Positions 22,958 through 33,249 of a DNA stretch of 64,000 bases are shown here, piece after piece. The notes below the pieces were generated by a model. That model searched no databases. It saw only the letters and a list, made by a program, of their open reading frames with translations, and was not told the DNA's origin. The position numbers were made by a program, and so were the translations under genes. Origin of the DNA: Pomphorhynchus laevis (Eukaryota > Acanthocephala > Palaeacanthocephala > Echinorhynchida > Pomphorhynchidae); the NCBI GenBank assembly GCA_012934845.2, contig WNNJ02001260.1:42171-106170 (forward strand). Direction: 5' to 3'. Within the stretch, counting starts at the first letter, position 1. The number at the start of each line of letters is the position of its first letter.

Positions 22958-23943
22958 AGGGTTGCCTTTTATATTTGGTGATTTGGCAACCCTGGTGTTG
23001 CAATCTGTCAACTGACAGCTCTATCTTAAAGTTAGAAGTTTTTGAGGTTATACGTACTCAGAAAGTTTTGACAAACAAGCGCTATTTGTGTTGTTTACAG
23101 TAAATTAGAAGATTCATCTGCCCCCGAGAATGGAATTAAATCGTGAACATTTTCGTGCGATTATTTTTTACAACTTTCGACGTGGATTAACTCAGCAGCA
23201 GTGCATGAATGAACTTAATTCAACTTTTGGCGATAAAGCTCCATCAAAGACCAGTGTTTATCAATGGTATGGTGAATTCAATCGTGGTCGGAGTTCACTC
23301 CAAGACGAATTTCGTGAAGGTCGTCCAAAATCAGTTGTTGTTCCGAAAAACATTGATGCTGTGCGCGAACTGATATTGCAAGATCGTCATGTGACCTATC
23401 GTGAGATAGAGACAACCTTAGGCATTAGTGGGACCAGCATACACTCACTATTGCACGAACATTTAACTGTCAAAAAAATTTGTTCGCGTTGGATTCCACA
23501 CAATTTGTCAATCGCTCAAAAATAGGCTCGTGTCGATTGGTCGAAAGAAATGCTCAAAAAATACGATCACGGTGCTTCAAAACACGTCTATGACATCGTG
23601 ACAGGTGATGGATCGTGGATTTACGCGTATGAGCCCGAAAATATACAGCAGTCGACTGTATGGGTGTTTCAAGATGAGCCACAAAGCACTTCCAAACAAA
23701 TGGTCGCATGTTTTTTGGAAAAACTGGACATGTCGCAACCGTACCACTAGAGCAACACAGAACAGTCAATTCTGAGTGGTACACAACAATCTGTTTGCCA
23801 GTTGTCCTCCAAGAAATCAGGAAAACCAACCGCCGAAGACGGATCACTCTTCACCACGACAATGCGAACTCTCACACATCGGCTCAAACAATTGCATTTT
23901 TGAGCACTCAAAACATCGATTTGATTAGTCATCCGCCATATAC
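22958..23943 (+). mobile_element. Broken irritans-type mariner transposon
   Basis: It begins after GTTATA with CGAGGGTTGCC and a GGCAACCC inverted partner 26 bases on. The transposase start (23130) is followed by a helix-turn-helix domain. The element stops abruptly within the transposase at HPPY (about 23943) and lacks the rest of the catalytic core and the 3-prime terminal repeat. A TA dinucleotide flanks both ends, as expected for a mariner target, although the right end is not a normal terminus. Confidence 0.85.
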
Positions 23944-23953
23944 TGTTCTATGA
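23130..23953 (+). pseudogene. mariner transposase, truncated and frameshifted
   Basis: Residues 1-130 hold the paired helix-turn-helix DNA-binding region (MELNREHFRAIIFYNFRRGL, SVYQWYGEFNRG, REGRPKS linker). A stop follows at 23523. The catalytic part continues in the same family alignment with VTGDGSWIYAYEPE (first Asp; GDG where GDE is usual). After a frameshift in a run of T near 23712 comes LHHDNANSHTSAQT (second Asp). The third catalytic Asp, normally 34 residues later in a PDLAP context, is missing because the frame ends at HPPYTVL. The enzyme would cut and paste at TA sites; this copy cannot. An intact relative is needed for any mobility. Confidence 0.9.
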
Positions 23954-24400
23954 TTCAATTCTAAACATGTGTCTGCAAACTAGTGTACGAATATCGTAAC
24001 GAACTAGTTGCAACACTATTCAAGTACCAACATCATCCTGCGCCGACGTTAGTACTCAGTGGACCATCAAGGCGCAGGCACTGAGCACTAACGTTTTAAC
24101 ATGCTGTAATACTTGGATGATCTATATAGAATCCAGCTAGTCGTTAACAAATCGCACGAAACTTTCCTGCGAATTTATAGACTCCTTACCGGTCTATTAC
24201 TTTTCAATATAGATTTCCAGAGCAGATCATGAATCTGTGAAATATAAGGATGTTATACTGTTCTATGGATGTTATATTGTTCTATGCTTCAATCCTAAAC
24301 ATGTATCTGCAAACTAGTGTACGGAATATCGTCACGAACCAGTTGTCACACAGTCTAACCACTAACAACATCCTGCGTCGACAACAAAAATAAATTTAAA

Positions 24401-24985
24401 TTTGGTTGATCATTCTAACAAATTCAAAAACAAATCACATGATTATTGATTATTTAGTGATGTTAAGTTATATATACAATTATGTTTTCTTGGGTTATTT
24501 AAAACTCACTTGACTATTTCATCATTAACAAACTGCAACATTCATTCTCGTCAAATTGAAATTACAGGCCGCTCTTGACTTCGCCTTAATCTAACTGATT
24601 GCTGTTTCTCTGAACTTTCTTTAAGGGTCTAGGATGATCATTAGCAGGATTAAACTTTTCTATTCTCTAAGATGTTGATTAATTTGTGAATATGATAATA
24701 ACTTAATTCATTAATTCTACTAATTTAGTTGTGCTATATAAAATACTTTTATCTACAATCATGCAACTTGCACATTTAAAAAATTATAATTCTTAATATC
24801 GCGACCAGCATCCCAAAGTAAAGGTTAATGGTTCTCCATTAATGCTCTTTGGGCACATGTGTATCAGCTAACTCAAAAATTAGCCAATTTCTAAGAATAT
24901 AAGGCACTCTAACCTAACTTTCATTTAACACATTTACAATATTCTAAGTCGAGTGTGCAATTTTTAAACAGATCCATACGCATTC
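24401..24985. other. Non-coding stretch left of gypsy element B
   Basis: The 3-prime LTR of element B should lie here, but no matching copy was found to the right of the element (32.8-33.2 kb). No LTR is therefore claimed. Confidence 0.45.
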
Positions 24986-26122
24986 TTAAGAAACCAAAAC
25001 GTATACTGAAATAAGCCAATAATTTATTATTAACGTACTGGATTCAGCTTGGACATTCTTATTCAAATTGAACTGGTGATCACGTGTATCATGATTACCT
25101 TCGACCAACTCCTCAGTATGTTGATCGTCTGGAGTACATATAGTGAATTCCTTGTTGATCGGATCAGGACTGGTACTTAGTTGGATTTCGTTCCTTTCCG
25201 TGTATGTCTCTTCATCCGTATTAAACGCGTCCATATAGTTATGAACCCTACCATGAAACATATCACATAGTCCATGATCCTCGATACACGGATCAAGTTG
25301 TTTAGTCGGCACTGTCGATTCGCGTCCATCACTTAAGCGAACGAGGGCGTAATATGGACTGGCATTAATAATATCGACTCTCTCTACTAAAGGATCGTAC
25401 TTGCTCGTGCGATTTTGTTTCTTCAATAGCACGGGACCTGAAGAAAGTAGCCATGTCGGAATACTCCATCCAGTATAGGAACGGCGTTGGAATCTCAGAA
25501 ACCTTTCGTGAGGAGTTTCTCCTGTTTGAGTACATAGGAGAGAACGAATTGAGTGAATCGCTGTTGAAAGGGAACTTTCTCAATGCTCGATGGGCAGTCG
25601 ACGAGTTCGAAGATCAAGTTCGATGCTTATCCACATAATTCCATTATATCTCTCCACCTGACCATTGCCAGTTGGGTTGTAAGGTGTGCTTCTGCTACAG
25701 GCAACAGTGTTTCTGCATAAATAATCAGATAATTCGCGGGACATGAACGAGGTTCCCTTATCGGAATGTACAAACGAGGGTGTACCGAATAGTGCGAATA
25801 TCTGATTCAGACACGTTATCACCGTTTTGGTCGACATATCGGGACAAGCGAAGCCAAATGGGAACAGGGACAATTCGTCCACCATTACAAGCAAATAACG
25901 ATTTCTAGAAGTTGATGGCATGGGTCCCTTAAAATCGATTGATATTCTTTCAAATGGTTGCGTAGCCTTAATCAAAGAAATGGCAGGAGGACGATGGAAT
26001 GACGGTTGAATTTCAGCACACACCGCACAGTCCCCCACTACGCGCTTAACTTCATCGGTCGAGAATGGCAAGTTGCGTGAGCGGACAAAATGTGTCAATC
26101 GTGTAATACCAGGATGGCATAG
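24986..26122 (-). pseudogene. gypsy B integrase, left part, one premature stop
   Basis: Reading resumes at the left edge of element C with CHPGITRLTHF and CAVCAEIQP, completing an HHCC zinc module begun at 30360. The DDE core follows with ISIDFKGPMP (Asp), PSFVHSDKGTSF (Asp) and NPTGNGQVERYNG (Glu). A TGA at about 25580, where a Trp codon is expected before ESSLSTAIHSIRSLLC, interrupts it. The frame then continues through GPVLLKKQNRTSKYDPLVERVDI and YYALVRLSDGRESTVPTKQL to a stop at 24986. All three catalytic residues are present. Integrase inserts the cDNA into the genome; this copy would need read-through. Confidence 0.85.
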
Positions 26123-26127
26123 GGTAT

Positions 26128-26406
26128 TGTAACTTTAAACGTAAACACTAAAACAGGAGAAGCAGAAAAAGCTGTTTTTTCTTATCAAGGCACAATTGCC
26201 ACAACACTAAAATCTATCGTTTTTCACAAAAATGCACAGCAAGTTTACTAGCATTACAATGCTAGTACAAAGCAGTAGTGTTACATCAATAGTGCGAGTT
26301 AGTTCTGCACTTTGAAAATCAGTCATGTCAATTGATAGTTTAGAAAATCGTCTATTTAATGATAGCAAGCATAGGAAGTATGAGATCAAACAACCGTTCC
26401 GCAACA
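26128..26406 (-). repeat. 3-prime LTR of element C
   Basis: This 279-bp copy starts TGTTGCGG just after the purine tract and ends TTACA at the target duplication. It shares the 20-bp inverted repeat ACTAGCATTACAATGCTAGT (26247-26266) with the other LTR, although about one in eighteen bases differs elsewhere. The conserved palindrome may be a transcription factor site. Confidence 0.9.
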
Positions 26407-26423
26407 CCGCCCCTTGATCTCAT

Positions 26424-27645
26424 CTAAACATAATCGCGTAGATATGTCGGTCGTGTCCGTATTCTATTGGACGTCCTAACTTGATCCAACATTAAATTTT
26501 GAGAAGAATCGTCTTTGTCCGAATCATTAACCAACTTGACAAATCGTTTGGGTGTGCTTACTTGGAAATCACTTTTACATTCATCTGCTCCAATTTTACA
26601 AATTGCCGGTCGCACGTGACATAGATGTCTTTCAATACCATTTATTTCGATCGCATTGCACTTCTCTCCTCGAGTAACTACACCATGTTGCCATTGTGAA
26701 GTGCATCTCGCATTGTTCGGTTTTATCCATACTGTTTGTCCACGCTTAAAACTGATTTTCTTCGCTGTTGGAGGTTGTTTGATGCTGCATTGATGTCTCC
26801 ATCGATATCTGTATATGTGATGGCTGCGACTTTTTCTTAATGGACAGAAAATGTCCGCGAGGTTATACCAAAAAACAGCTTCAATCAAGCTGCACCGACA
26901 ACGAGCTGCAATACGCTTGATAGTTCGGTGATTGCGCTCCACTATTCCATTGCCCTGTAGCCTAAATGCAGCTCGAAAGCGTAAAGATATTCCCCATCGA
27001 CAACATAACTGTCTAAACATACTTCCTCTAAATACGGCCGCATTATCCCTCAATACTTCGTCTGGTAATCCGTGCTCTAGTATCATCTCTAGAAATTTTC
27101 TCGATACACAATCAGCGCTCTCTCTATCCAGCGCTTTCCAAACGGCAAATCTTCCTGGTCCACTATCCACGATACTCAAATAGGGACGTCCTTCATAATG
27201 AACAATATCAACGGCCAGTCGTTTCCATATGCCACTCACTTGACACGATCCGTGAGAATATTTTATCGGTCACGGATCTATTGTCTGGCATCGTTCGCAT
27301 CGCTTTATAATATCCTCGATTTCCTTTCTGTCAGTATCACGATTTACCATCTTAGCGAGCGCAAAAGACCTTTCGATTCCAAAGTGGTGCATATCATGTA
27401 ATTGTGTAGAATTATAACCAGAATCTACATGAGTTAAAACTGCAGCATATGTTCCTTCACATATACGATTTTTTTTCGTTTATTCGTGTTAGCGAATTGG
27501 CCTTATTCAAATTTGAAGGCACGTATTCCCATTCAATGCTCAGTTTTGCCTCTTCAATTAACGATTGTAATGTCGACAAACGCCTCCGCACGAGCATTTA
27601 GGCAGCGCCTTTAGTTTTTATTCTGTGTAGTTTACTAGTAGTAAG
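26424..27645 (-). pseudogene. Element C integrase
   Basis: The zinc-module region (about 27470-27270) has LHDMHHFGIERSFALA and RCERCQTI, with a stop soon after. The open frame 27239-26424 (271 aa) contains KRLAVDIVHYEGRPYLSIVD (Asp), PDEVLRDNAAVFRG (Asp) and RLQGNGIVERNHRTIKRIA (Glu), a complete DDE set. A basic C-terminus ends at RTRPTYLRDYV. It stops 18 bp before the 3-prime LTR, with the purine tract between. Confidence 0.85.
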
Positions 27646-27648
27646 ATT

Positions 27649-28870
27649 TTACCAATTTAATACAGTTTGCGAGTCAGTCATTACCTTTATTTTTGTAAAA
27701 TTCCACTTCAATGCAAGGTTTATTCCTCGAATAGCGGCTTCCAGCTCCACGACATTTATATGAAGCGAGTCGCTGGATTTTCGTAGCCATACAGCATCTT
27801 CGACTATTAATCCTGATATCTCTAAGCACACGGCCATTGCAATGCTACTCGCGTCACACCAAACAGTGCAGCGATCGGTACAGCTTACTTCCCATTGACC
27901 TTAAACTGGGTCCGATAACCGTAATCGCTTCAACATTCTTATCATTCCAATCATGGCTAATTGCAAGACGTTTAACATAACTAGCGCTTATGCGCAGCCA
28001 AGATGCAATAGGGTAATGACCTATTAGCTTGCCACATAACGAAAAGAGATCTCTCCTCGTCATTCTCTGAATTTTCTGAGCGTATATATCAACAAGGTTT
28101 CCACGGTTAAACATAAATTTTCCTTCGATATTTCTTGTGATCATCATACCCAATACCCTATTGTCTCCGAGTTCCATCGGTTCTTTCGTAGATAAGCCGA
28201 ATTGACTAAGATGACATCTCACAACATCCGCAGATACCACATTTTCATCCACAAGTATATCATCGTAGTACGAATCAGTCCCTTCACGAATCAAAGCATT
28301 TTGTTCCAGAACAAAACGAAGTATCGTTTTCATAACTTTAGGTCCAATCGACATTCGAAATCCTAATCGTGTTAAACAATATGTAACTCCCTCATATTTA
28401 ACAAGTTGATACTTCCAGTAGTCGGGTGGATCTAAATTTGAAGATACGCATTCTTCAAATCTAATATTTTAGCCTTAGTGGAAATTCGACGCCATCTTCG
28501 AATTGCGTCAACACAAATATCTGTATCGTCACCTGTATGACAGCTGATATATCTATTTAATTCGCGAAAATCAAGCACAGGTCTAATGATGTTTTTTGAA
28601 GGGTGAGAAACTGCCATTAATGGAATCAACCCGTCGACTCTGCTGCAGCTCCATTTGCACAGAATTCCTTGGCCTATTTAATGTTGCATTTCTTTTCGAA
28701 AGTTGTCAGCAATGTCAGATTTAGCAGCACTCGAGTACTGAGCCAACGTGTTTCGTAAATAGGGTTTGACATCAAGCCATTTCCAACGCACAGTCCATAT
28801 ACCATCCTCAAAAGTTGCTTCGAAATCCTCGTCCTTAATTACCACAGGATCACTCACTTTTATTATACCT
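27649..28870 (-). pseudogene. Element C reverse transcriptase and RNase H, broken
   Basis: RT blocks: PLMAVSHPSKNIIRPVLDFRELN and ILDLKNAYLQI (motif A, Asp of LDLK) in 28629-28432. A one-base shift near 28435 leads to WKYQLVKYEGVTYCLTRLGF. Then SYYDDILVDE in the frame 28354-27854 is the catalytic YxDD box. CGKLIGHYPIASWLR follows the polymerase in this lineage. RNase H is seen in 27837-27649 with VVELEAAIRGINLAL and VMTDSQTVLNW. An in-frame stop after LNW and the RT shift make it inactive. Confidence 0.8.
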
Positions 28871-29280
28871 GTTTCGTATGATTAATCTTGAGCTTTTCCC
28901 TCGTTCATGACTACTTTCTCGTTAGTTTTGTTTTGATTTTGCAAGGATACGCGACCATCTAGTTTACTAGATAAGAATGTTACACCGGATGACGAAATAG
29001 TTATACCACCGACGCGCCGAATAACATCCATTCCCAGTATGAAATCAATATCACCCACCAATTTGTTTGTAACAATGGCTGAAACAATCATAATCTGACC
29101 TTCACTACAATCTGGCAACTCGACACGTAGTTAAGCAGTTCCCATACATAATTTTGATTGACCGCAGAAGTCATAGACCTTTGTTGGTGATCTTTGACAC
29201 GAAGCCAGGTATGATCGAATCATTGAACGATTGCAACCACTATCAACCAATGCCTTTCGCTTGTAGCCCTCAATTGTCAT
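28870..29280 (-). pseudogene. Element C aspartic protease remnant
   Basis: VDSGCNRSMI near 29255-29225 is the D-S-G active site. ELPDCSEGQIMIVSAIVTNKLVGDIDFILGMDVIRR (29118-29010) gives the DFILGMD motif. A stop between the two blocks at about 29130 breaks the frame. Confidence 0.7.
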
Positions 29281-29306
29281 GAAGATAATGGGTAACTCAC
29301 CGGAAA

Positions 29307-29996
29307 TTATTGTGTTGGCGAAGCTGGATCCGGTATACCAAGTTCGCCTTCCTCGTTTCTCTGACGTTGGTTGTTACAGTATCTTGAAATGTGGCCAAGT
29401 TTCCCACATGTCCAACACCGAAGTACCGTTTTGCGCCGAAAATTATTGGTCCTGCTCCTTCGAAATTGAGCGACGTTTGAATCGTCTTTCATAAGACACA
29501 CGATATTATTATTTTCTGCTGCGATTAATGATCTAGCTCGATTTACCAAATCATCAACGGATACCGATTCGACGTCGACTACAGAATGTAATTCTTTACT
29601 TATCATAACTGGAAATGAAGTCACAAACGCGCGCTTCAGTAAATTCTCGTTATTAATTGACGCGGCTTTAGCTAGGTGTCGCAAATCTGCCAGAAAAATA
29701 TCGACTGGCTCGTCTAACCATTTTCTTGCAATAAATCGCTCATGCGCAGTGAAAGGATCTATACCAAATACAAGGCGCAGCCGCTTTTTGATTTCCTATG
29801 GTTTTCCTCTTTCAACATTGCCCATCTCCATATATACATTAAGTGCACTGCATTGGAGCAGCATAGGCAATATAGTTGCTTCTTCATTACTCAACTGCTG
29901 GAGTTTAATTACAAGATCAAACTTGGTTATCCATTCCTCGATGTCTGCTGTTCCGTCGTATACTGGAACATCATCGGTCAATTTTAATTTGCTCAT
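29307..29996 (-). pseudogene. Element C gag
   Basis: The start at 29996 (MSKLKLTDDVPVYDGTAD) lies about 24 bp inside the 5-prime LTR edge. The next frame (29684-29307) carries LADLRHLAKAASINNENLLK, typical of gag capsid, and one knuckle CWTCGKLGHISRYC. A frame change lies between about 29800 and 29690. The gag ends with an acidic tail before protease. Confidence 0.8.
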
Positions 29997-30019
29997 ATTG
30001 TTTTGATGCCCGGTTAGCT

Positions 30020-30353
30020 TGTAACTTTAAACGTGAACACTAAAACAGGAGAAGCAGAAAAAGCTGTTTTTTCTTATCAAGGCACAATTGCCACAACACT
30101 AAAATCTATCGTTTTTTCCCAAAAATGCACAGCAAGTTTACTAGCATTACAATGCTAGTACAAAGCAGTAGTGTTACATCAATAGTGCGAGTTAGTTCGG
30201 CACTTTGAACAACGGTCGTGTCAATTGATAGTTCAGGAAATCGCCTATTTAATGCTAGCAAGCATCGGAAGTACCAGATCAAACAACCGTTCCGCAACAA
30301 TAGTCGAAGATGCTGCAAACGGTAGTACTAGATCAAACAACCGTTCCGCAACA
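30020..30353 (-). repeat. 5-prime LTR of element C, with a 54-bp terminal duplication
   Basis: The inner 280 bp (30020-30299) match the other LTR. The outer 54 bp (30300-30353) end in a second copy of GATCAAACAACCGTTCCGCAACA, so the outer end is partly duplicated. The target duplication lies next to the outer copy, which means the longer form was the inserted one or the duplication arose at integration. The LTR contains the inverted repeat ACTAGCATTACAATGCTAGT (30140-30159), a candidate protein-binding site. No TATA box is claimed. Confidence 0.88.
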
Positions 30354-30358
30354 GGTAT

Positions 30359-31570
30359 CATGAATTAAACGTAACGGAGATATGGACGTTTTAATTGCCG
30401 CACAACGCACTCTAGACATTTCGTCTGCTAAAATGTTATCATATCCGCGACGATACACAATGTGAAATTTGAACGGGGCCAATTCTAATCTCCATCGGAT
30501 TAATTTTTCGTTCTTTATGCGACTTCGATTATTTGAGTAAACGAACGCCACGCTTCGTTGATCTGTTATAATTTCAAAATGACGGCCCAATAAGTAGTGT
30601 CTCCAATGTTTAATACTCTCTACAATAGCTAGAGCCTCCTTCTCTATAGCGGCGTAATGTTTAGCTCCATCGTGTAAGGTTCTAGAGAAAAATGCAACTG
30701 GTCGGTTTTCCTGTATCAACACTGCCGCGATACATGAATCCGATGCATCTGTCTCGACCGTAAACATTTTTTGTTCATCGATGTTAGCCATTGTTGCCTT
30801 CATAATTTCTTGTCTGAGATCATTAAATGCTCGTAACGCGTCGTCACACAATGGAAACGAATCGGATATTATAAGCGGTTGAATTTTCTCAGAAAAACTA
30901 CAGATCCACCTGGAATAGTGGGCAAACAACTCGAGTACCCGCTTCTTTTCAGTTGACGAAGACGGTGGTTCCATATCTTTAAGGACTTGTATGCCATCAT
31001 TGTCTGGTCGTATCTCGCCGAAAGTAATGACATAACCTAACAGGTAAATTTGTTGTTTCCGAATTTCGGATTTATCTGCATTGATGGTCATACCGTATTT
31101 GCGAATAACATTCTGGAAGTCGCGCAGATTACGATCATGATCTTCAGCTGAGTGGCCGCAGACTATCACGTCGTCTAGATAGGCGAATACATCCTTGAGG
31201 TTCTGTTCAGCAATGATGCTGTCAATTGTTCTCTGAAAGACTGCTGGGAATTGGTTAATCCGAATGGAACACGACAAAACTGGTACAGTCGTCCTGCAGC
31301 TTCAAACGCGGTGTACATACGTTCATCAAGGTGAATCGGCAATTGGTGATACGCTGATTGTAAATCGAACTTACTAAACACTCTATAACCAGCAACCTTC
31401 TGTACAATGGTATCTATTCGAGGCAATGGATAGGTATCCAGAGGTGTGAATTTGTTTATAGTCTGTGCATAATCCACGACCAGCCTAAGTTTCTCTCGTG
31501 GACTCTGCACCACAAGAACTTGGGCCATCCATGGTGATCGACTAGGCTCTATAATATTTTCTTTAAGCAT
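30359..31570 (-). pseudogene. gypsy B reverse transcriptase and RNase H, one frameshift
   Basis: The first frame (31570-about 31265) covers SPWMAQVLVVQSP, YPLPRIDTIVQKVAG, FSKFDLQSAYHQLPI (motif A) and GRLYQFCRVPFGLTN (motif B). The alignment then moves to the second frame (31277-30333) with FPAVFQRTIDSII and FAYLDDVIVCGHS (motif C, YLDD). RNase H follows: VETDASDSCIAAVL, AIEKEALAIVESIKHWRHYLLG, FEIITDQRSVAFVY, ending YRRGYDNILADEMSR (final Asp). A small indel near 31265 is the only lesion. After it the frame runs into the integrase zinc module (LRLIHDT) and meets element C. Confidence 0.9.
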
Positions 31571-31643
31571 CCGATCAACTTCTGTTTAAATAAATCGAAT
31601 ATGCCCGGAACTGTATTGTATTGATCTGATGGCTACAGGTTCA

Positions 31644-32709
31644 CTAATTGGTTACCAACAACGCAAACAACCGAGGTAGATCGACCTTCATCCGTGATAA
31701 GGCATTGAGATACAATGGACCGTTTGTACCATTAGAATCCATTGTAACGGACTCGTAATTCGACATAAATGGATGACCAAGTATGACGTCGTAACTGAGG
31801 TCAGGTAAACAGAACAGGCATATATTATTTTTGTTGCCGTTTGGAAGTTGAAAGTTAGCAGAGCAGCAGCAAACAACCTTTGATGTATTGCCTTTCGTCG
31901 TCGCCATAGACACCGTTTCTCTACATGATGTGATATTCAGCTTGATCCGATTTACGAGCTTGAAGTCGATAAAGTTCTCGGAGCTGCCAGTGTCGAAAAG
32001 TGCAACCACATCACTACCGTTTACTTTGATGGTTTGTTCGACTATATGAAGACCATGTTTACCCATAAATTTGAGCAGCACTGTTGCCAAACGCGAATCT
32101 TTATGATGAGTGTCGATCATGTTGATACGAGATTTCTGTTTCGGTTTCGAGCGACATACTTTGGAAAAATGTCCAACTTTACCGCACCCATTACATGTGC
32201 TATTACGCGCAGGACATGCCGATCTAACGTGCCACCCTCGCCCGCAAAAGAAACAAACCTTGGTTGTTGCAGCGAGAACGGCAGGATCATTTGTTGAGTG
32301 ATTCTGTTCTCGACCTTCATCATCCGCATAGACAGCGTTAATCTGAACATCTCGCAATGACTGACTTTGAGAATAGCTGGCGGAATGAAGTTGAGCCATT
32401 TCCAGAGCTCTCGCTTTTGAATATGCGTCATCAAGATTGAGGTCACTGCATTCTAGAAGTCGTTGTCGTATGAAAGACGATTCAAGACATGCCACGAATG
32501 CATCGCGCCTTATCAGACTTATGTTCAAGTGCTGAGACTGTTTTGAAGGTGCATTCTTTACTCAGGGTTTCCAGCGAATCAATGAATTGGTCGATTTATT
32601 GCATATTTGTCTGTCTACATGTGCTTAATTTATGTCGCGCGAAGACCTCGTTTCGGGGCTTTACGTATAGCTGTTCCAATCGATTCATTGCTGCGTCGAA
32701 CGACTCACA

Positions 32710-32764
<55 letters not shown>

Positions 32765-32811
32765 CCAACGGATACGCATTTGTGCATATAAAGAATAACT
32801 AGAAAGTCCAC
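31644..32811 (-). pseudogene. gypsy B gag and aspartic protease
   Basis: The N-terminal gag piece (about 32710-32597) reads SFDAAMNRLEQLYVKPRNEVFARH and is preceded by a TA microsatellite read as a YIYIYI run. An in-frame stop at about 32594 separates it from IDQFIDSLETLSKEC. The main frame 32528-31644 (294 aa) holds two CCHC knuckles: CFFCGRGWHVRSAC and CNGCGKVGHFSKVC. The retropepsin active site VALFDTGSSENFID and the YDVILGHPFM flap/helix motif follow. Gag packages element RNA and the protease processes the polyprotein. Pol continues in another frame from 31570. Confidence 0.85.
32713..32763. repeat. TA microsatellite inside gag of element B
   Basis: About 25 TA dinucleotides lie within the gypsy B gag N-terminal region, where they read as a Tyr-Ile run. 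Confidence 0.95.
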
Positions 32812-33098
32812 ACACGCAACAAGCCAGTAAAAACGCTTTCTGCACCTGAGTTTTGTTTAGCATCGTGAGGAATTGCTGGTGTCTTTATAGTTATCACAAA
32901 AGCAGTCGAAACGCACTCTAACCACTTCATCCGACTGACGATGACTGCTGGGTGGTTAGGGGCGTCTCGGAGTGATACATTAGACTGATGGAGCTGATGA
33001 TCGAAGTCCAGTTTTTTAGCAACTCATATGGATTTAAAATCAATAGTAGCCGGTTTAGGCTCCTGGACCACAGTTACAAGCGATTTTTCGCACTACCA

Positions 33099-33101
<3 letters not shown>

Positions 33102-33169
<68 letters not shown>
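33102..33169. repeat. TA microsatellite
   Basis: About 33 TA dinucleotides, 340 bp to the right of the first run. The sequence between the two runs shows no clear LTR of element B. Confidence 0.95.
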
Positions 33170-33170
<1 letters not shown>

Positions 33171-33249
33171 AATAGTTGCTAGGTCACACAAGGTGACTTT
33201 CGCATTGAAAACCAGCTACAGAATCCTTCCTTCATGATATCCAATTCCA

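Larger units (their letters stand above)
22930..24400. repeat. Tandem duplication with mariner in one copy
   Basis: AATCTGTGAAATATAAGGATGTTATAC occurs at 22930-22957 just before the mariner and again at 24231-24258. The sequence beginning TGTTCTATG.TTCAAT.CTAAACATGT directly follows the mariner (from 23944) and also follows the second copy (from about 24280). The 24231-24400 copy therefore looks like the same locus without the transposon. The two copies differ by scattered substitutions over at least 100 bp. Confidence 0.75.
26128..30353 (-). mobile_element. Complete LTR retrotransposon C nested in gypsy B
   Basis: On the minus strand the element begins TGTTGCGGAAC and ends AAAGTTACA. Its two LTRs are at 30353-30020 and 26406-26128, and GGTAT flanks both sides (26123-26127 and 30354-30358) as the target duplication. 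A purine-rich tract reading AAGGGGCGG precedes the 3-prime LTR. The internal order is gag, protease, RT, RNase H, integrase. The RT belongs to the group with VLDFRELN and ILDLKNAYLQI motifs, most like a Ty3/gypsy side lineage. A BEL/Pao assignment is less likely but not excluded. The LTRs differ at roughly 5-6% of positions, so insertion is not recent. Confidence 0.93.
24986..32811 (-). mobile_element. Ty3/gypsy retrotransposon B, split by nested LTR element C
   Basis: The right part (32811-30359) carries gag, protease, RT and RNase H. The left part (26122-24986) carries the rest of the integrase. Between them lies element C with its GGTAT target duplication, inserted inside the HHCC zinc module of the B integrase. 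The order gag-PR-RT-RH-IN is that of Ty3/gypsy. Apart from the insertion, one frameshift in RT, a stop in the integrase, and stops in the gag N-terminal part, the frames are well kept. Element B was thus fairly young when C landed. LTRs of B were not identified; the right end is obscured by TA microsatellites. Confidence 0.85.

Noticed and set aside
32489-33182. Frames reading through TA runs as Tyr-Ile repeats
   Set aside because: They are artefacts of the microsatellites; only the minus-strand gag residues beside the first run belong to a real element frame.
24401-33200. LTRs of gypsy element B
   Set aside because: No pair of matching sequences was found outside 24986 and 32811; the right side is masked by TA repeats.
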